Source: Ectobacillus antri
GTDB taxonomy: Bacteria > Bacillota > Bacilli > Bacillales > Bacillaceae_G
Direction: 5' to 3'
DNA: 64,000 nt
Assembly: GCF_003852715.1 (NCBI RefSeq)
Contig: NZ_RIAV01000012.1
Coordinates: 1-64,000 of the forward strand
Under the pieces are notes generated by a model that saw only the letters and a list, made by a program, of their open reading frames with translations, was not told the origin of the DNA and searched no databases. Shown here one piece after another: positions 16,204 to 25,062 of the stretch; positions within the stretch are counted from its first letter, which is position 1, and every line of letters begins with the position of its first letter. A program made the position numbers and the translations under genes.

Positions 16204-16776
16204 CTATATGCAACTGATTACCTCCATTTTTTTAGATAGATACAGTGCTTTGTCAGCTGCCTTTTTTAAAAGATCTACAGTATGTCCGTGCAGGGGATAA
16301 TATGCCGCGCCACCGCTTGAACAATTTTTCTGGCTCGTATAACATCGGACGTGTAATTTTCTCCAAACTCAGTTACGTCTTCTGGATACAGCTTTTCATT
16401 GTCAATTAACAAGGGAAAACGAATAAACGTATCTCCTTCATTGTATAAAGCAATATAAAAAGTCTGTTGGCATAACTTGCGATACCATTGTATACGCTTT
16501 TTGCATTAACTCATCTTCATTTAAAGTTTTTGTGCAAGTTTGTGCGAACTCATGCAAGATGCGATAATGGTCCACGAGCCAACGCATATTTTCCATTTGC
16601 TCCTCTACTTGCTGTAGCTGAGATGATATAATAGCCAACATTTCTCTGGCTTCTTGATTTTGAACTTCATAGGTCAACATCTTATCTCTGTTTTCAGAGT
16701 GGCTTAACTTTTTAATCCAGGAACTGACGATTTTTAATGCTCTCAATTCCACTTCTATTTCTTCCATAGTTACCAC
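16204..16776 (-). pseudogene. Decayed GAF-GGDEF (diguanylate cyclase-type) gene
   Basis: The first 112 codons (16776-16438) encode a coiled coil and the start of a GAF domain, RILHEFAQTCTKTLNEDEL. A 2-bp loss then ends the frame; the next frame continues the GAF domain with YNEGDTFIRFPLLIDNEKLY and GENYTSDVIRARKI. After an internal deletion a third frame gives SGGAAYYPLHGHTVDLLKKA, then ADKALYLSKK, which is the C-terminal end of a GGDEF domain. The catalytic GGDEF/GGEEF loop itself is lost. The original protein would have made or sensed c-di-GMP; the remnant cannot. Confidence 0.8.
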
Positions 16777-17024
16777 CTATAATTAGCCAATTTTAACCTA
16801 ATAATAGTCCAAAAATTTAAATAATTCAATTGATACTTCTATTTTTTTCCTGTATTTTAAATTGTAACCTAAAAAAAAACGTTTTTTATATCCATACAAA
16901 TAAAAAATTAATATTCCATTGAACTTGCTGATGTAAAAAAGATAGAAAAATTAACACATACATTGTAAAATTAAATAAATCGATAATTCTTATTATTGAT
17001 TCAATTAGTGGAGGCTGATGAAGA

Positions 17025-17654
17025 TTGGCAACAGAGAAAAAAGAATCTACTATTTTTAGTCACACTGGTAATACAATTCAAACAGCAGATCGAGACGTTC
17101 ACATTATTGCCAAATTAGAAGAGCCGCTCGTTGTTGTGTTAGGAAATGTATTAAGCGATGAAGAATGTGATGAGCTTATTCAACTGTCAAAAGACAGGAT
17201 GGAGCGCTCTAAAATTGGATCTGCACGTGAAGTTAACAGCTTACGAACGAGTAGTAGTACATTTTTACCTGAAGATGAAAGCGATATCATTAATAGAATT
17301 GAAAAAAGAATCTCGCAAATTATGGGCGTTCCCGTTGAGCATGGAGAAGGCATCCAAGTTCTAAATTATAAAGTAGGACAAGAGTACAAAGCACATTTTG
17401 ATTTCTTTGAATCAGCGAAAAACCCCAGAATTAGTACGCTTGTTATGTATTTAAATGACGTGGAGAGCGGCGGCGAAACATACTTCCCGCACCTAAAGCT
17501 TTCAGTGTCTCCGCGAAAAGGAATGGCAGTTTATTTTGAATACTTCTATGAAGATCATGCTTTAAATGAATTAACGCTACACGGCGGCGCACCGGTCATC
17601 ATTGGTGATAAATGGGCAGCTACACAGTGGATGCACAGACAACAATTTCGCTAA
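17025..17654 (+). CDS. Prolyl 4-hydroxylase-type 2OG-Fe(II) dioxygenase
   Basis: 209 residues with a TTG start ten bases after GGAGG; no in-frame ATG is near. The double-stranded beta-helix ligands are HFDFF (HxD), then the distal His in LTLHGGAPV, with the 2-oxoglutarate-binding Lys in IIGDKWAATQW. Length and motifs match the small P4H known from Bacillus anthracis and relatives, which hydroxylates proline in peptides or proteins such as collagen-like or translation factors. No signal peptide, so cytosolic. Single gene with an AT-rich upstream region. Confidence 0.9.
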   Translation: MATEKKESTIFSHTGNTIQTADRDVHIIAKLEEPLVVVLGNVLSDEECDELIQLSKDRMERSKIGSAREVNSLRTSSSTFLPEDESDIINRIEKRISQIMGVPVEHGEGIQVLNYKVGQEYKAHFDFFESAKNPRISTLVMYLNDVESGGETYFPHLKLSVSPRKGMAVYFEYFYEDHALNELTLHGGAPVIIGDKWAATQWMHRQQFR

Positions 17655-17755
17655 TAGCAGCATATAGACACTACAAACGAATACAATTGAACTTAATTTA
17701 ATACAGCTCTCTTTGCGTAAAAACTTACAATTAGCAACAAGCAAAAACTAATAAC

Positions 17756-17917
17756 AGAGGCTGGGAAAAAAGGTTTTCAGCCAAAGAAAAATCCGAACTA
17801 TTAGTCGGAATTCTCTACACAGAATTCGATTGAGTTCGGATTTTTCCTTTATGAGTGTTATTTATTCTCTATCCTTTCGGCTTTAGAGTTACATGATGCA
17901 GTGATGTCCCGACCTCT
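17756..17917 (+). repeat. R2 interspersed element, copy 1 (162 bp)
   Basis: Starts AGAGGCTGGGA and ends TCCCGACCTCT, near-perfect inverted termini. Inside is a nested palindrome (aatccgaacta / gttcggattt). A second copy of the same length at 45714-45875 is nearly identical. No coding capacity. Confidence 0.85.
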
Positions 17918-17931
17918 TTCTTCACATACGC

Positions 17932-18483
17932 TTATAATAAAGCTTCAATGTCTTTTTCAATATCTATAATATCGGTCGTCGCTTCAAAACGATGTAGCAC
18001 ATTACCGTTTCGATCTAAAAGAAATTTAGTAAAATTCCATTTGATTGAATTGCCATACATATAATGCGGAAACTTTTCATTAATAATCGAGACTACGAGT
18101 TTTGAAACAGGGTGAGACATGTTAAAACCTTTAAATGGTTTAACTGCGGTTAAATAGTTGAATAATGGATGCGCTTCTTTATCTCTTACATGCAGCTTAG
18201 AGAACATAGGAAAGGTCACACCATAATTTACCTTACAAAATGTTTTAATTGTTTCATTATTCCCTGGTTCTTGATCGTCAAAATGATTAGATGGGAAACC
18301 TAAAACAACAAATCCTTTATCCTTATATCTCGTGTATAGTTTTTGTAAATCTTCATATTGATATGTAAATCCGCACTTGCTTGCCGTATTTACAATTAGC
18401 ACAACTTGTCCTTTAAATTCCTCTAACGAACGCATATTTTGATTAATGTCTAGTGCATGAAAATTAAAATCATATATACTCAC
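17932..18483 (-). CDS. Glutathione peroxidase family thiol peroxidase
   Basis: 183 residues. Catalytic Cys37 sits in NTASKCGFT; the Gln/Trp/Asn partners are in DDQEPG and KWNFTKFLLDR. The frequent middle Cys of FPCNQF is Ser65 here (FPSNHF), but a resolving-type Cys83 (IKTFCKVNYG) is kept, so it is likely a thioredoxin-dependent peroxidase with Cys, not selenocysteine. It removes peroxides in the cytosol. Monocistronic; it follows the R2 element on the other strand. Confidence 0.92.
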   Translation of the reverse strand: MSIYDFNFHALDINQNMRSLEEFKGQVVLIVNTASKCGFTYQYEDLQKLYTRYKDKGFVVLGFPSNHFDDQEPGNNETIKTFCKVNYGVTFPMFSKLHVRDKEAHPLFNYLTAVKPFKGFNMSHPVSKLVVSIINEKFPHYMYGNSIKWNFTKFLLDRNGNVLHRFEATTDIIDIEKDIEALL

Positions 18484-18596
18484 AATAATTCCCCTCTTCT
18501 TTCTATAGATGCGAAGTATGCTACTTTCATCTTTATGATTATATATGTATCTATTTTAAAAGTGAAATATAAATGAATGTTACGTCTAACAGAGAA

Positions 18597-19304
18597 CTAC
18601 ACCGTCATCTTCCAGCTTGATAATGCCAGCCACTTTTCCATCTCTTTATATTCTGGCATAATACTTCCAACAAGACGCCAAAAAGAGCGGTCATGATTAA
18701 GATGAACCATATGACACATCTCATGTACCACTACATAGTCAATGACCCGGGGCGGTGCCATCGCCAGCCGCCAATTAAATGTGAGCTGTAATCTAGCATC
18801 ACATGTCCCCCAGGTGGTTTTATCATCAGAAATCCTGATAGAGCGCGGTTTCGTTTTAAAGTGTCTTTGATAGTTCTGAACACTTTTTGTCACTAACGCT
18901 TTACACTGCTGATAATAAAATCGTTTTAACGCCTGCTTGATCCGCTCATCGACAGCCTGCTTTACATAAATATGTAGCACTTGATTTTTAAATACTACAT
19001 GGTCTTGTTCAATACTGCTGTCATGAGAAATCTGAATCGGATACGCTTGACCTAAATAGAGAAACTTTTCTCCGTACCCGTACGTCTTCTCCTGTGGTCC
19101 CTCCAGCCGGTTTTTCATCTCCTGTGAGGTTTGTTTGATCCACTCCCATTTTTCTTCGATGACATGTAAAATTGCTTCCTGTCGTACTCCTTTTGGCGCA
19201 CGTACCTCAATATGACCGAACACATCAACATATACACCGATTGACTTGCGTTTTTTGTATTGTACGGTAAAATCAATGGTCTCTCCTTGATAAGTATGTA
19301 TCAT
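18597..19304 (-). CDS. YgjP-like (DUF45/SprT-like) metallopeptidase
   Basis: 235 residues. The zinc-binding HExxH is VVHEMCHMVHLNHDRSFW, including the third His. The N-terminal half has the typical YgjP beta-rich region (SIGVYVDVFGHIEVRAPKGV) and TTWGTCDARLQLTFNWRL before the active site. The family is probably cytosolic zinc proteases of unknown substrate, often near restriction genes elsewhere; here it sits beside housekeeping genes. Confidence 0.88.
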   Translation of the reverse strand: MIHTYQGETIDFTVQYKKRKSIGVYVDVFGHIEVRAPKGVRQEAILHVIEEKWEWIKQTSQEMKNRLEGPQEKTYGYGEKFLYLGQAYPIQISHDSSIEQDHVVFKNQVLHIYVKQAVDERIKQALKRFYYQQCKALVTKSVQNYQRHFKTKPRSIRISDDKTTWGTCDARLQLTFNWRLAMAPPRVIDYVVVHEMCHMVHLNHDRSFWRLVGSIMPEYKEMEKWLALSSWKMTV

Positions 19305-19344
19305 AATTCACCCCACAAAATAAGAGCAGGAATACCCGCTCTCA

Positions 19345-19851
19345 TCATACACCTCTATATCTAACTGCTAATCCCTTTAAGAAATTGCGCGCGAATTTAT
19401 CGCCGCACTCTTTATAGTTTTTATGCCCTTTCTTGCGTAGCAATGCGCCCAATTCTCCCTTTGAGACCCTGATGCCAACACTGTCCCATATATCGAGCAT
19501 ATCCTCTGTTGTAAGAGAAAGTGCTATTTTCACCTTTTTCAGCAACATATTGTTCACACTTTCCTTTTCAGGCCGCAGTACAGGTTGAAAAGGTTTCGGC
19601 TCTTGCTTACCTCTTTTAAATGTAATGAAACCATTTAAAAAGGATTCCAACATTTTATCATTACATCTAATTACATCCTCATTCTCATCGACTTCATCAT
19701 AATAATCATCTTTTACTTTTGTAAGAATTTTTGATAATTCTTCTCTTGTTACCGATACACCACCAAGTTTGAATATTTCTATCATATCCTTATCCTTGAT
19801 GTCCAAGGCATATCGTAAACGAATTAATATATCGTTGTTAGTCATGCTCAT
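19345..19851 (-). CDS. DUF1456 (YehS-like) protein
   Basis: 168 residues; start at 19851 with AGGAGG eight bases upstream. The protein is two copies of one about 65-residue module: NDILIRLRYALDIKDKDMIE...SVTREELSKIL and NNMLLKKVKIALSLTTEDML...RVSKGELGALLRKK. This two-fold architecture is the DUF1456 hallmark. Small, charged and cytosolic; function unknown in the family. Confidence 0.88.
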   Translation of the reverse strand: MSMTNNDILIRLRYALDIKDKDMIEIFKLGGVSVTREELSKILTKVKDDYYDEVDENEDVIRCNDKMLESFLNGFITFKRGKQEPKPFQPVLRPEKESVNNMLLKKVKIALSLTTEDMLDIWDSVGIRVSKGELGALLRKKGHKNYKECGDKFARNFLKGLAVRYRGV

Positions 19852-19934
19852 TGCTGAAACCTCCTGAAATATAAAACTTGCTCTAAATTAATACTGTATC
19901 ATATTTTGCTCGAAAACAGAGGAAACTTTCATCG

Positions 19935-20014
19935 CAAGTTACGATTTCGGCTAGTTTTAGAACTATTTCAGCTACTTTTCACATATTCCGGTCACTTTCA
20001 CCTACAATTCGGTC
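19935..20014 (-). repeat. Array B: ~20-21-bp degenerate repeats overlapping the galM stop
   Basis: Minus-strand units GTGACCGGAATATGTGAAAA (19976-19995), GTAGCTGAAATAGTTCTAAA (starting 19975) and CTAGCCGAAATCGTAACTTG (19935-19954), preceded by GACCGAATTGTAG inside the galM end. Same consensus and same sense orientation to the upstream gene as array C. Confidence 0.75.
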
Positions 20015-21051
20015 AATCCAAACAAATATTTCGTTTGAGACTGATACACCTTGCCTGCTTCTAAAATGGTAGACGGCAAATGTGGGTGATGTATATTATC
20101 TGGAAAACCTTGTGTTTCCAAGCAAACACCCAGATATTTTCGGCATTGTACGCCGCGAATCGTATAATCAGATGACAGCTGTGAACCTGAATATAATACA
20201 ACGCTCGGCTGATCTGTTTCAATAGTTAACATACGGCCGCTCTCTTTGTCTCTTAGTTCAATTTCCCGATTGTTGTGTTCGTTTAACACAAACGGATGAT
20301 CGTAGCCGCCTGCCAATTTATTTTGTGGATGTTGGAACTGTATGCCGTCTTGCAGCTTGCGTCCTTGCCTAAAATCAAACGTTGTTCCTTGAACTGATAG
20401 TAGTTCTCCTGTTGGAATCAAGTCCTCTCCTAGCTCTAAAAAAAAGTCACTCTTGATTGTCAGTTCATGCTCAAGCGTGTCTCTTTTTAAATTACCTGAT
20501 AAGTTAAAATATGAATGATTCGTCACATTTAAAAGAGTGTTCTTGTCAGAAACTGCTTCGTAAGAAATTGTTAATTCATCACGATCTGACAACGTATAAA
20601 TCACTTTTATATGAAGATTACCAGGATAGCCTTCCTCACCATCCGGACTCAAATAGGAATATACTACCTTAGCTTCTTGCTCTCCCATCACAACTTCAAT
20701 GTCCCAAATTGCCTTATCAAAGCCCTTTACCCCGCCGTGCAAATGATTTTGACCGTTATTTCTCGGTAGGTGGTACGATACACCGTCTAGTGTAAAGCTA
20801 CTGCCTTGAATTCTGCCGGCAAAGCGTCCTACCACCGCCCCAAAATACGGAGAGTGCTTTTTATATTCCTCCAACGAATCAAAGCCGAGCACGATATTTT
20901 CTTTAATGCCATATTGATCTGGTGTCAGGATACTTGTAATAATGCATCCATAGTTGATGCTTGTCACTTCCATCCCACGACGATTAATCAACGTTGTAGC
21001 GGTAATAATCTTTCCTTCCATTTCACCAAATCGCTCTTGTACAATCCTCAT
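20002..21051 (-). CDS. galM: Aldose 1-epimerase (galactose mutarotase)
   Basis: 349 residues; ATG at 21051 with AGGAGG upstream. Motifs: FAGRIQGSSFTLDG, LHGGVKGFDKAIWD (catalytic His), NVTNHSYFNLSG (second His) and the catalytic Glu near the end, VCLETQGFPDNIHHP. It converts beta-D-galactose, as freed by beta-galactosidase, to the alpha form used by GalK. Last gene of galK-galE-galT-galM; a stem-loop lies between galT and galM. Its stop codon lies inside repeat array B. Confidence 0.95.
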   Translation of the reverse strand: MRIVQERFGEMEGKIITATTLINRRGMEVTSINYGCIITSILTPDQYGIKENIVLGFDSLEEYKKHSPYFGAVVGRFAGRIQGSSFTLDGVSYHLPRNNGQNHLHGGVKGFDKAIWDIEVVMGEQEAKVVYSYLSPDGEEGYPGNLHIKVIYTLSDRDELTISYEAVSDKNTLLNVTNHSYFNLSGNLKRDTLEHELTIKSDFFLELGEDLIPTGELLSVQGTTFDFRQGRKLQDGIQFQHPQNKLAGGYDHPFVLNEHNNREIELRDKESGRMLTIETDQPSVVLYSGSQLSSDYTIRGVQCRKYLGVCLETQGFPDNIHHPHLPSTILEAGKVYQSQTKYLFGLTEL

Positions 21052-21065
21052 AAGTTCTTCCTCCT

Positions 21066-21100
21066 TAAACAGGCATTCGCCATAGACGAATGCCTGTTTA
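21066..21100 (-). promoter_or_regulatory. Stem-loop between galT and galM
   Basis: TAAACAGGCATTCG-tctatgg-CGAATGCCTGTTTA, a perfect 14-bp stem that begins directly after the galT stop and ends beside the galM Shine-Dalgarno site. There is no U-tract, so it may be an RNA-processing or stability element, or a weak terminator that lowers galM expression. Confidence 0.6.
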
Positions 21101-22591
21101 TCATAATGAATATACAAATTTACGGAAGGCTTCTTGCCCCTTTGGGTCACGCTTAAAAACACCCGCATCTTCGAGAACACGTAAAAATTTCAGCCCTACC
21201 TCCTTTTTTACAATATCATGAACAGCTTCACTAGCAAGATCCTGTCCGTAACGAGCATGTATATCCTGTGCCCAAGGAAGGTGATAATCCGGCATGTCAT
21301 GTTCTTTTCCAAGTAAATAGTTCTCGACTTCTTCTAGCTCGCTTTTTAACCGTGCCGGCAGAACAGCCAAGCCCATCACTTCAATTAAGCCAATGTTTTC
21401 CTTTTTGATATGATGCACATCGTCATGTGGATGAAAAATACCTAGCGGATGCTCTTCACTTGTACGATTGTTTCGTAATACAAGATCCAGCTCGTATTTC
21501 CCATTTCTGTAGCGAGCAATCGGTGTGATTGTATTATGTCTCGTATCACCACTATAAGCTTTAACTCCAACTTGAGAATCGCTGTATGAAATCCATTTGT
21601 CTAAAATATACGCCCCCGCTTCTGCGAGCTCCGCTGTCTGTGTGCTTTTCAAGCGAATAACAGACATTGGCCATTTAATTATCGCCGCTTCAACAGCTGA
21701 AAAGTCCTTCATCGTAAATGATAGCTCTTCCCCTGCTTTTGCCATCGCAAATTCGTAGTTTCCGCCCTGATAATGATCATGACTTAAGATAGAACCGCCG
21801 ACAATTGGCAAATCCGCATTGGACCCAGCAAAATAATGTGGAAATTGTTTGATAAAAGCAAGCAATCGCAAAAATGTGTCTTTGTTAATTTTCATATCGC
21901 GATGCGCACCGGAAAGTAAGATACAATGCTCATTGTAATACACATAAGGAGAGTATTGGAGAAACCAAGCTTCTTCCTCTAGCTGCAAACGAATCAATCT
22001 ATGATTTGCACGCGCTGGGTGACCAATTCGCCCTTCATAGCCCTCGTTTTCAACACATAACAAGCATTTTGGATAATTTGTTGCTTGTAATGACTTCATT
22101 TCCTTTTCTAAGGCGATCTCCTTTGGGTCTTTTTCCGGCTTTGATAAATTGATAGTAATATCAAGTTCACCATACGCTGTGTCTACTGTATAACTGATAT
22201 TTTGCGCAATGCGCTTTGTTTGAATATAGTTGCTATTTTGACTCATATCGTAAAAAAATGTAGTCGCCTGTTGCGGGTCGCTTTTATATCTATCCCAAAA
22301 CATACGGTTTAGGTCGGAAGGGCGCGGCATAAACACATTCATGATTTTACTTGCAAACATTTCTTTCTCATCCAACAAGTTCTTGATCAAGCCTTTTTTC
22401 ACCGCGAAGTCCTCTAGCATTTCAAGCAAATCAGGAATAGTTGCCTCCACCGCATACACTGGACTTTCAAAGCTGTTTACGTTCAAAATATCCAGAATTC
22501 GATTGCGCGCATACACCTCATCCTCAGCTGCAATCAATCCTACCTGTTTTACTTGATCAAGAAGTCCTTGTATGACAGCATATATTTCCAT
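21101..22591 (-). CDS. galT: UDP-glucose-hexose-1-phosphate uridylyltransferase, class II
   Basis: 496 residues; ATG at 22591 with AGGAGGG six bases upstream, 11 bp after the galE stop. Typical class II GalT length. Key parts: FYDMSQNSNYIQTKRI, CLLCVENEGYEGR and the SHDHYQGG motif with the uridylylated-site histidine region. It exchanges galactose-1-phosphate and UDP-glucose in the Leloir pathway. Class II is the usual Gram-positive form. Confidence 0.95.
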   Translation of the reverse strand: MEIYAVIQGLLDQVKQVGLIAAEDEVYARNRILDILNVNSFESPVYAVEATIPDLLEMLEDFAVKKGLIKNLLDEKEMFASKIMNVFMPRPSDLNRMFWDRYKSDPQQATTFFYDMSQNSNYIQTKRIAQNISYTVDTAYGELDITINLSKPEKDPKEIALEKEMKSLQATNYPKCLLCVENEGYEGRIGHPARANHRLIRLQLEEEAWFLQYSPYVYYNEHCILLSGAHRDMKINKDTFLRLLAFIKQFPHYFAGSNADLPIVGGSILSHDHYQGGNYEFAMAKAGEELSFTMKDFSAVEAAIIKWPMSVIRLKSTQTAELAEAGAYILDKWISYSDSQVGVKAYSGDTRHNTITPIARYRNGKYELDLVLRNNRTSEEHPLGIFHPHDDVHHIKKENIGLIEVMGLAVLPARLKSELEEVENYLLGKEHDMPDYHLPWAQDIHARYGQDLASEAVHDIVKKEVGLKFLRVLEDAGVFKRDPKGQEAFRKFVYSL

Positions 22592-22602
22592 GCGAGTCCC
22601 TC

Positions 22603-23589
22603 CTACTGATAACCATGAGGGTGTGCTTGATGCCATTTCCAAGCATCCTCAATGATTTGTTTTATATCATTGCGCTTTGGTTCCCAGCCAAGCACTCGTT
22701 TTGCTTTAGCGGAAGCTGCAATTAATTGTGCCGGATCGCCCGCGCGGCGCGGCGCTATTTTTACCGGGATACTATGTCCTGTTACTTCTCTGACCGCTTC
22801 AATCATTTCCTGAACAGAGTAGCCGTTGCTACTGCCAAGGTTAAACACATCACTTTTTCCACCGTTTTCTAGGTAACGAAGCGCCAACATATGCGCTGCG
22901 ATTAAATCCTCTACATGAATATAATCACGTATACATGTGCCGTCCGCTGTTTCGTAATCATCACCGAATACTGAAATGTATTCACGTTGGCCGAGTGCTA
23001 CCTGCAAAATAAGGGGAAGCAAATGTGTTTCAGGTGTATGATCTTCCCCAATTTCGCCAGTAGATCTAGCCCCCGCAACATTGAAGTAACGAAGCGATAC
23101 ATAGCGAATATCATGTGCGACACTGCACCATTTCATTAGTTGTTCCATTATTAGCTTTGTCTCGCCGTATGCATTTGTTGGATTTGTCGACATTTCTTCT
23201 GTAATGGGCATGACTTGTTGCTCGCCATACGTTGCAGCTGTTGAGGAAAACACAATATGCTTCACATCAAATTCGACCATTACGTCCAGTAAAACCTGTG
23301 TACCGTACACATTGTTATCAAAATACTTAATCGGCTGTTCCATTGATTCCCCCACAAGCGAGCTTGCGGCAAAGTGCAAAACACTAGAGATAGCTTCCTT
23401 GGAAAATACCTCTCTTAAAAACTCTTTATCTCGAATATCGCCTTGATAGAATGTAGCTTGGGGATGAACTGCTTGTTTGTGCCCTGTTTGCAGATTATCA
23501 ATTACAATAACATCATAGCCGTTATCAATTAATTGATATACGGCATGCGAGCCGATATAACCGGCACCGCCAAGAACGAGAATACTCAT
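22603..23589 (-). CDS. galE: UDP-glucose 4-epimerase
   Basis: 328 residues; ATG overlaps the galK stop (ATGA). Rossmann motif [14 protein letters not shown] at the N-terminus, Ser/Tyr/Lys triad in SSTAATYG and YGETKLIME. Short-chain dehydrogenase fold with tightly bound NAD. It interconverts UDP-galactose and UDP-glucose. Coupled translation with galK fits the operon. Confidence 0.96.
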   Translation of the reverse strand: MSILVLGGAGYIGSHAVYQLIDNGYDVIVIDNLQTGHKQAVHPQATFYQGDIRDKEFLREVFSKEAISSVLHFAASSLVGESMEQPIKYFDNNVYGTQVLLDVMVEFDVKHIVFSSTAATYGEQQVMPITEEMSTNPTNAYGETKLIMEQLMKWCSVAHDIRYVSLRYFNVAGARSTGEIGEDHTPETHLLPLILQVALGQREYISVFGDDYETADGTCIRDYIHVEDLIAAHMLALRYLENGGKSDVFNLGSSNGYSVQEMIEAVREVTGHSIPVKIAPRRAGDPAQLIAASAKAKRVLGWEPKRNDIKQIIEDAWKWHQAHPHGYQ

Positions 23590-24776
23590 TGTATCATCTC
23601 CATTTGTATTTCTTTTGCACCGTCCCCTATACTTGCAACATAAAAGGCTGCTTCATATCCAATTGTGTCCTTATACATTTTGCCTACATTTTTGATAAAA
23701 CTTTCTACTTTATCTTCCTCAACAAGTGCAATTGCACATCCACCAAAACCCGCTCCTGTCATTCTAGCACCGAGCACACCTTCCTGCTTCCAGGCTGCTT
23801 CTGTAAGTGTATCAAGCTCCAAACCTGTCACCTCATAATCTTGTTGTAAGCTTTTATGAGATTCGTTCATTAGGCTACCAAATACTTGTAGTTTACCATT
23901 TTGCAGTGCTGTCAAAGCTTTGAGCGTGCGCTGGTTTTCATATACTGCATGACGTGCTCGCTTTACTAGTGTTTCGTCACGAATCACAGATTGATTCGCT
24001 TCAAACTCCTCTTCTGTTAGTTCACCAAGCGCACCAATCGGAAGAACGGTTTGCAGACATTCTAAAGCTGCCTCACATTCACTACGACGCTCATTGTATT
24101 TAGAATCCGCCAACTCTCTACGCTTATTTGTGTTCATAATGACAATTTTGTAGCCATCCATGGAAAGCGGAGCATATGCAAATTGTAGCGTATTGCAATC
24201 CAACAAGATGCCGCAATCCGCTTTCCCCATACCAACTGCAAATTGATCCATAATTCCGCTGTTTACACCGATGAACTCGTTTTCGACTCGCTTACCGATT
24301 TTCACAAGTGTCAAACGATCCATATTTAAATCAAAGATGGCGTCAACCGCCACACCAATTAACATTTCGAGCGAAGCCGATGAAGATAACCCAGCACCGT
24401 TTGGAATATTACCGCTAACCAATATATCAAGTCCTGCTGGTAAGTTACCTACAGCTTCTTGCATGTAACGAATCATTCCCTTTGGATAATTGGCCCATGC
24501 ATGTGCTTTATTGTGCTCTAATTCATCTAGTGAAAATTCAATCATACCTTCTTCTTCAAAATTTAAGGAATACAGACGTATGATACGGTCAGTTCGTTTT
24601 CTCACCACACCATATGTTCCATATGTGATAGCACTCGGGAATACATGTCCACCGTTATAGTCCGTATGCTCACCGATTAAGTTGATTCGCCCTGGAGAAA
24701 AAAATACCCTGATATCGTGTTGTTCGTTTTTGTTAAAAAGCGCATGAAATCGTGTAATGAGTGCTTGTAATTCCAT
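23586..24776 (-). CDS. galK: Galactokinase
   Basis: 396 residues. GHMP kinase: galactose-binding signature [19 protein letters not shown] (about residues 28-46), ATP loop [13 protein letters not shown], and C-terminal [17 protein letters not shown]. Phosphorylates alpha-D-galactose. First gene of the gal block; a plausible promoter lies at 24859-24888 and an alpha-galactosidase gene lies upstream on the same strand. Confidence 0.96.
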   Translation of the reverse strand: MELQALITRFHALFNKNEQHDIRVFFSPGRINLIGEHTDYNGGHVFPSAITYGTYGVVRKRTDRIIRLYSLNFEEEGMIEFSLDELEHNKAHAWANYPKGMIRYMQEAVGNLPAGLDILVSGNIPNGAGLSSSASLEMLIGVAVDAIFDLNMDRLTLVKIGKRVENEFIGVNSGIMDQFAVGMGKADCGILLDCNTLQFAYAPLSMDGYKIVIMNTNKRRELADSKYNERRSECEAALECLQTVLPIGALGELTEEEFEANQSVIRDETLVKRARHAVYENQRTLKALTALQNGKLQVFGSLMNESHKSLQQDYEVTGLELDTLTEAAWKQEGVLGARMTGAGFGGCAIALVEEDKVESFIKNVGKMYKDTIGYEAAFYVASIGDGAKEIQMEMIQ

Positions 24777-24858
24777 AGTACCCGTCCTTTCATTCTAGAA
24801 GTATGCAGAGGAGAAGCATCTCCTCTACTGCTCATATATCGCATGATTTTATAAACTC

Positions 24859-24888
24859 TTTATAAAGAAGAACTTCTATCTAATACAA
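24859..24888 (-). promoter_or_regulatory. Possible internal promoter before galK
   Basis: Minus strand TTGTAT (24883-24888), 18-bp spacer, TATAAA (24859-24864). A 7-bp GAGGAG-type hairpin (24803-24830) lies in the resulting leader. Confidence 0.4.
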
Positions 24889-25058
24889 AAACTTATTGTT
24901 ATACAACAAGAAAATCACGGCTCCAAAACGCCTCGCTACATGTGTATGTTCTTACTTGACACGCGTATCTGTTAGGAACTGACCGCAACCATACATTGCC
25001 CGCTCTTCTTTCCGACCCAAAAAAGAATGTCGGTTTTTCTAGTTGTACTTATATAGTT
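24870..25058 (+). repeat. R1 MITE-like element, copy 1
   Basis: The block from gcctcgctacatgtgtatg through gactgaccgcaaccatac to tttttctagttgtactta matches the copies at 33900-34068 (inverted) and 45880-46071. The right terminal repeat ACTTATATAGt is kept at 25048-25058; the left one is degenerate, so the left limit is approximate. It fills the gap between the alpha-galactosidase and galK genes. Confidence 0.75.
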
Positions 25059-25062
25059 GTAG

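Noticed and set aside
24904-25058. TTGACA-like sequence inside R1 copies as a promoter for neighbouring genes
   Set aside because: No -10 at proper spacing, and the same sequence sits in both orientations at other loci, so it belongs to the repeat.
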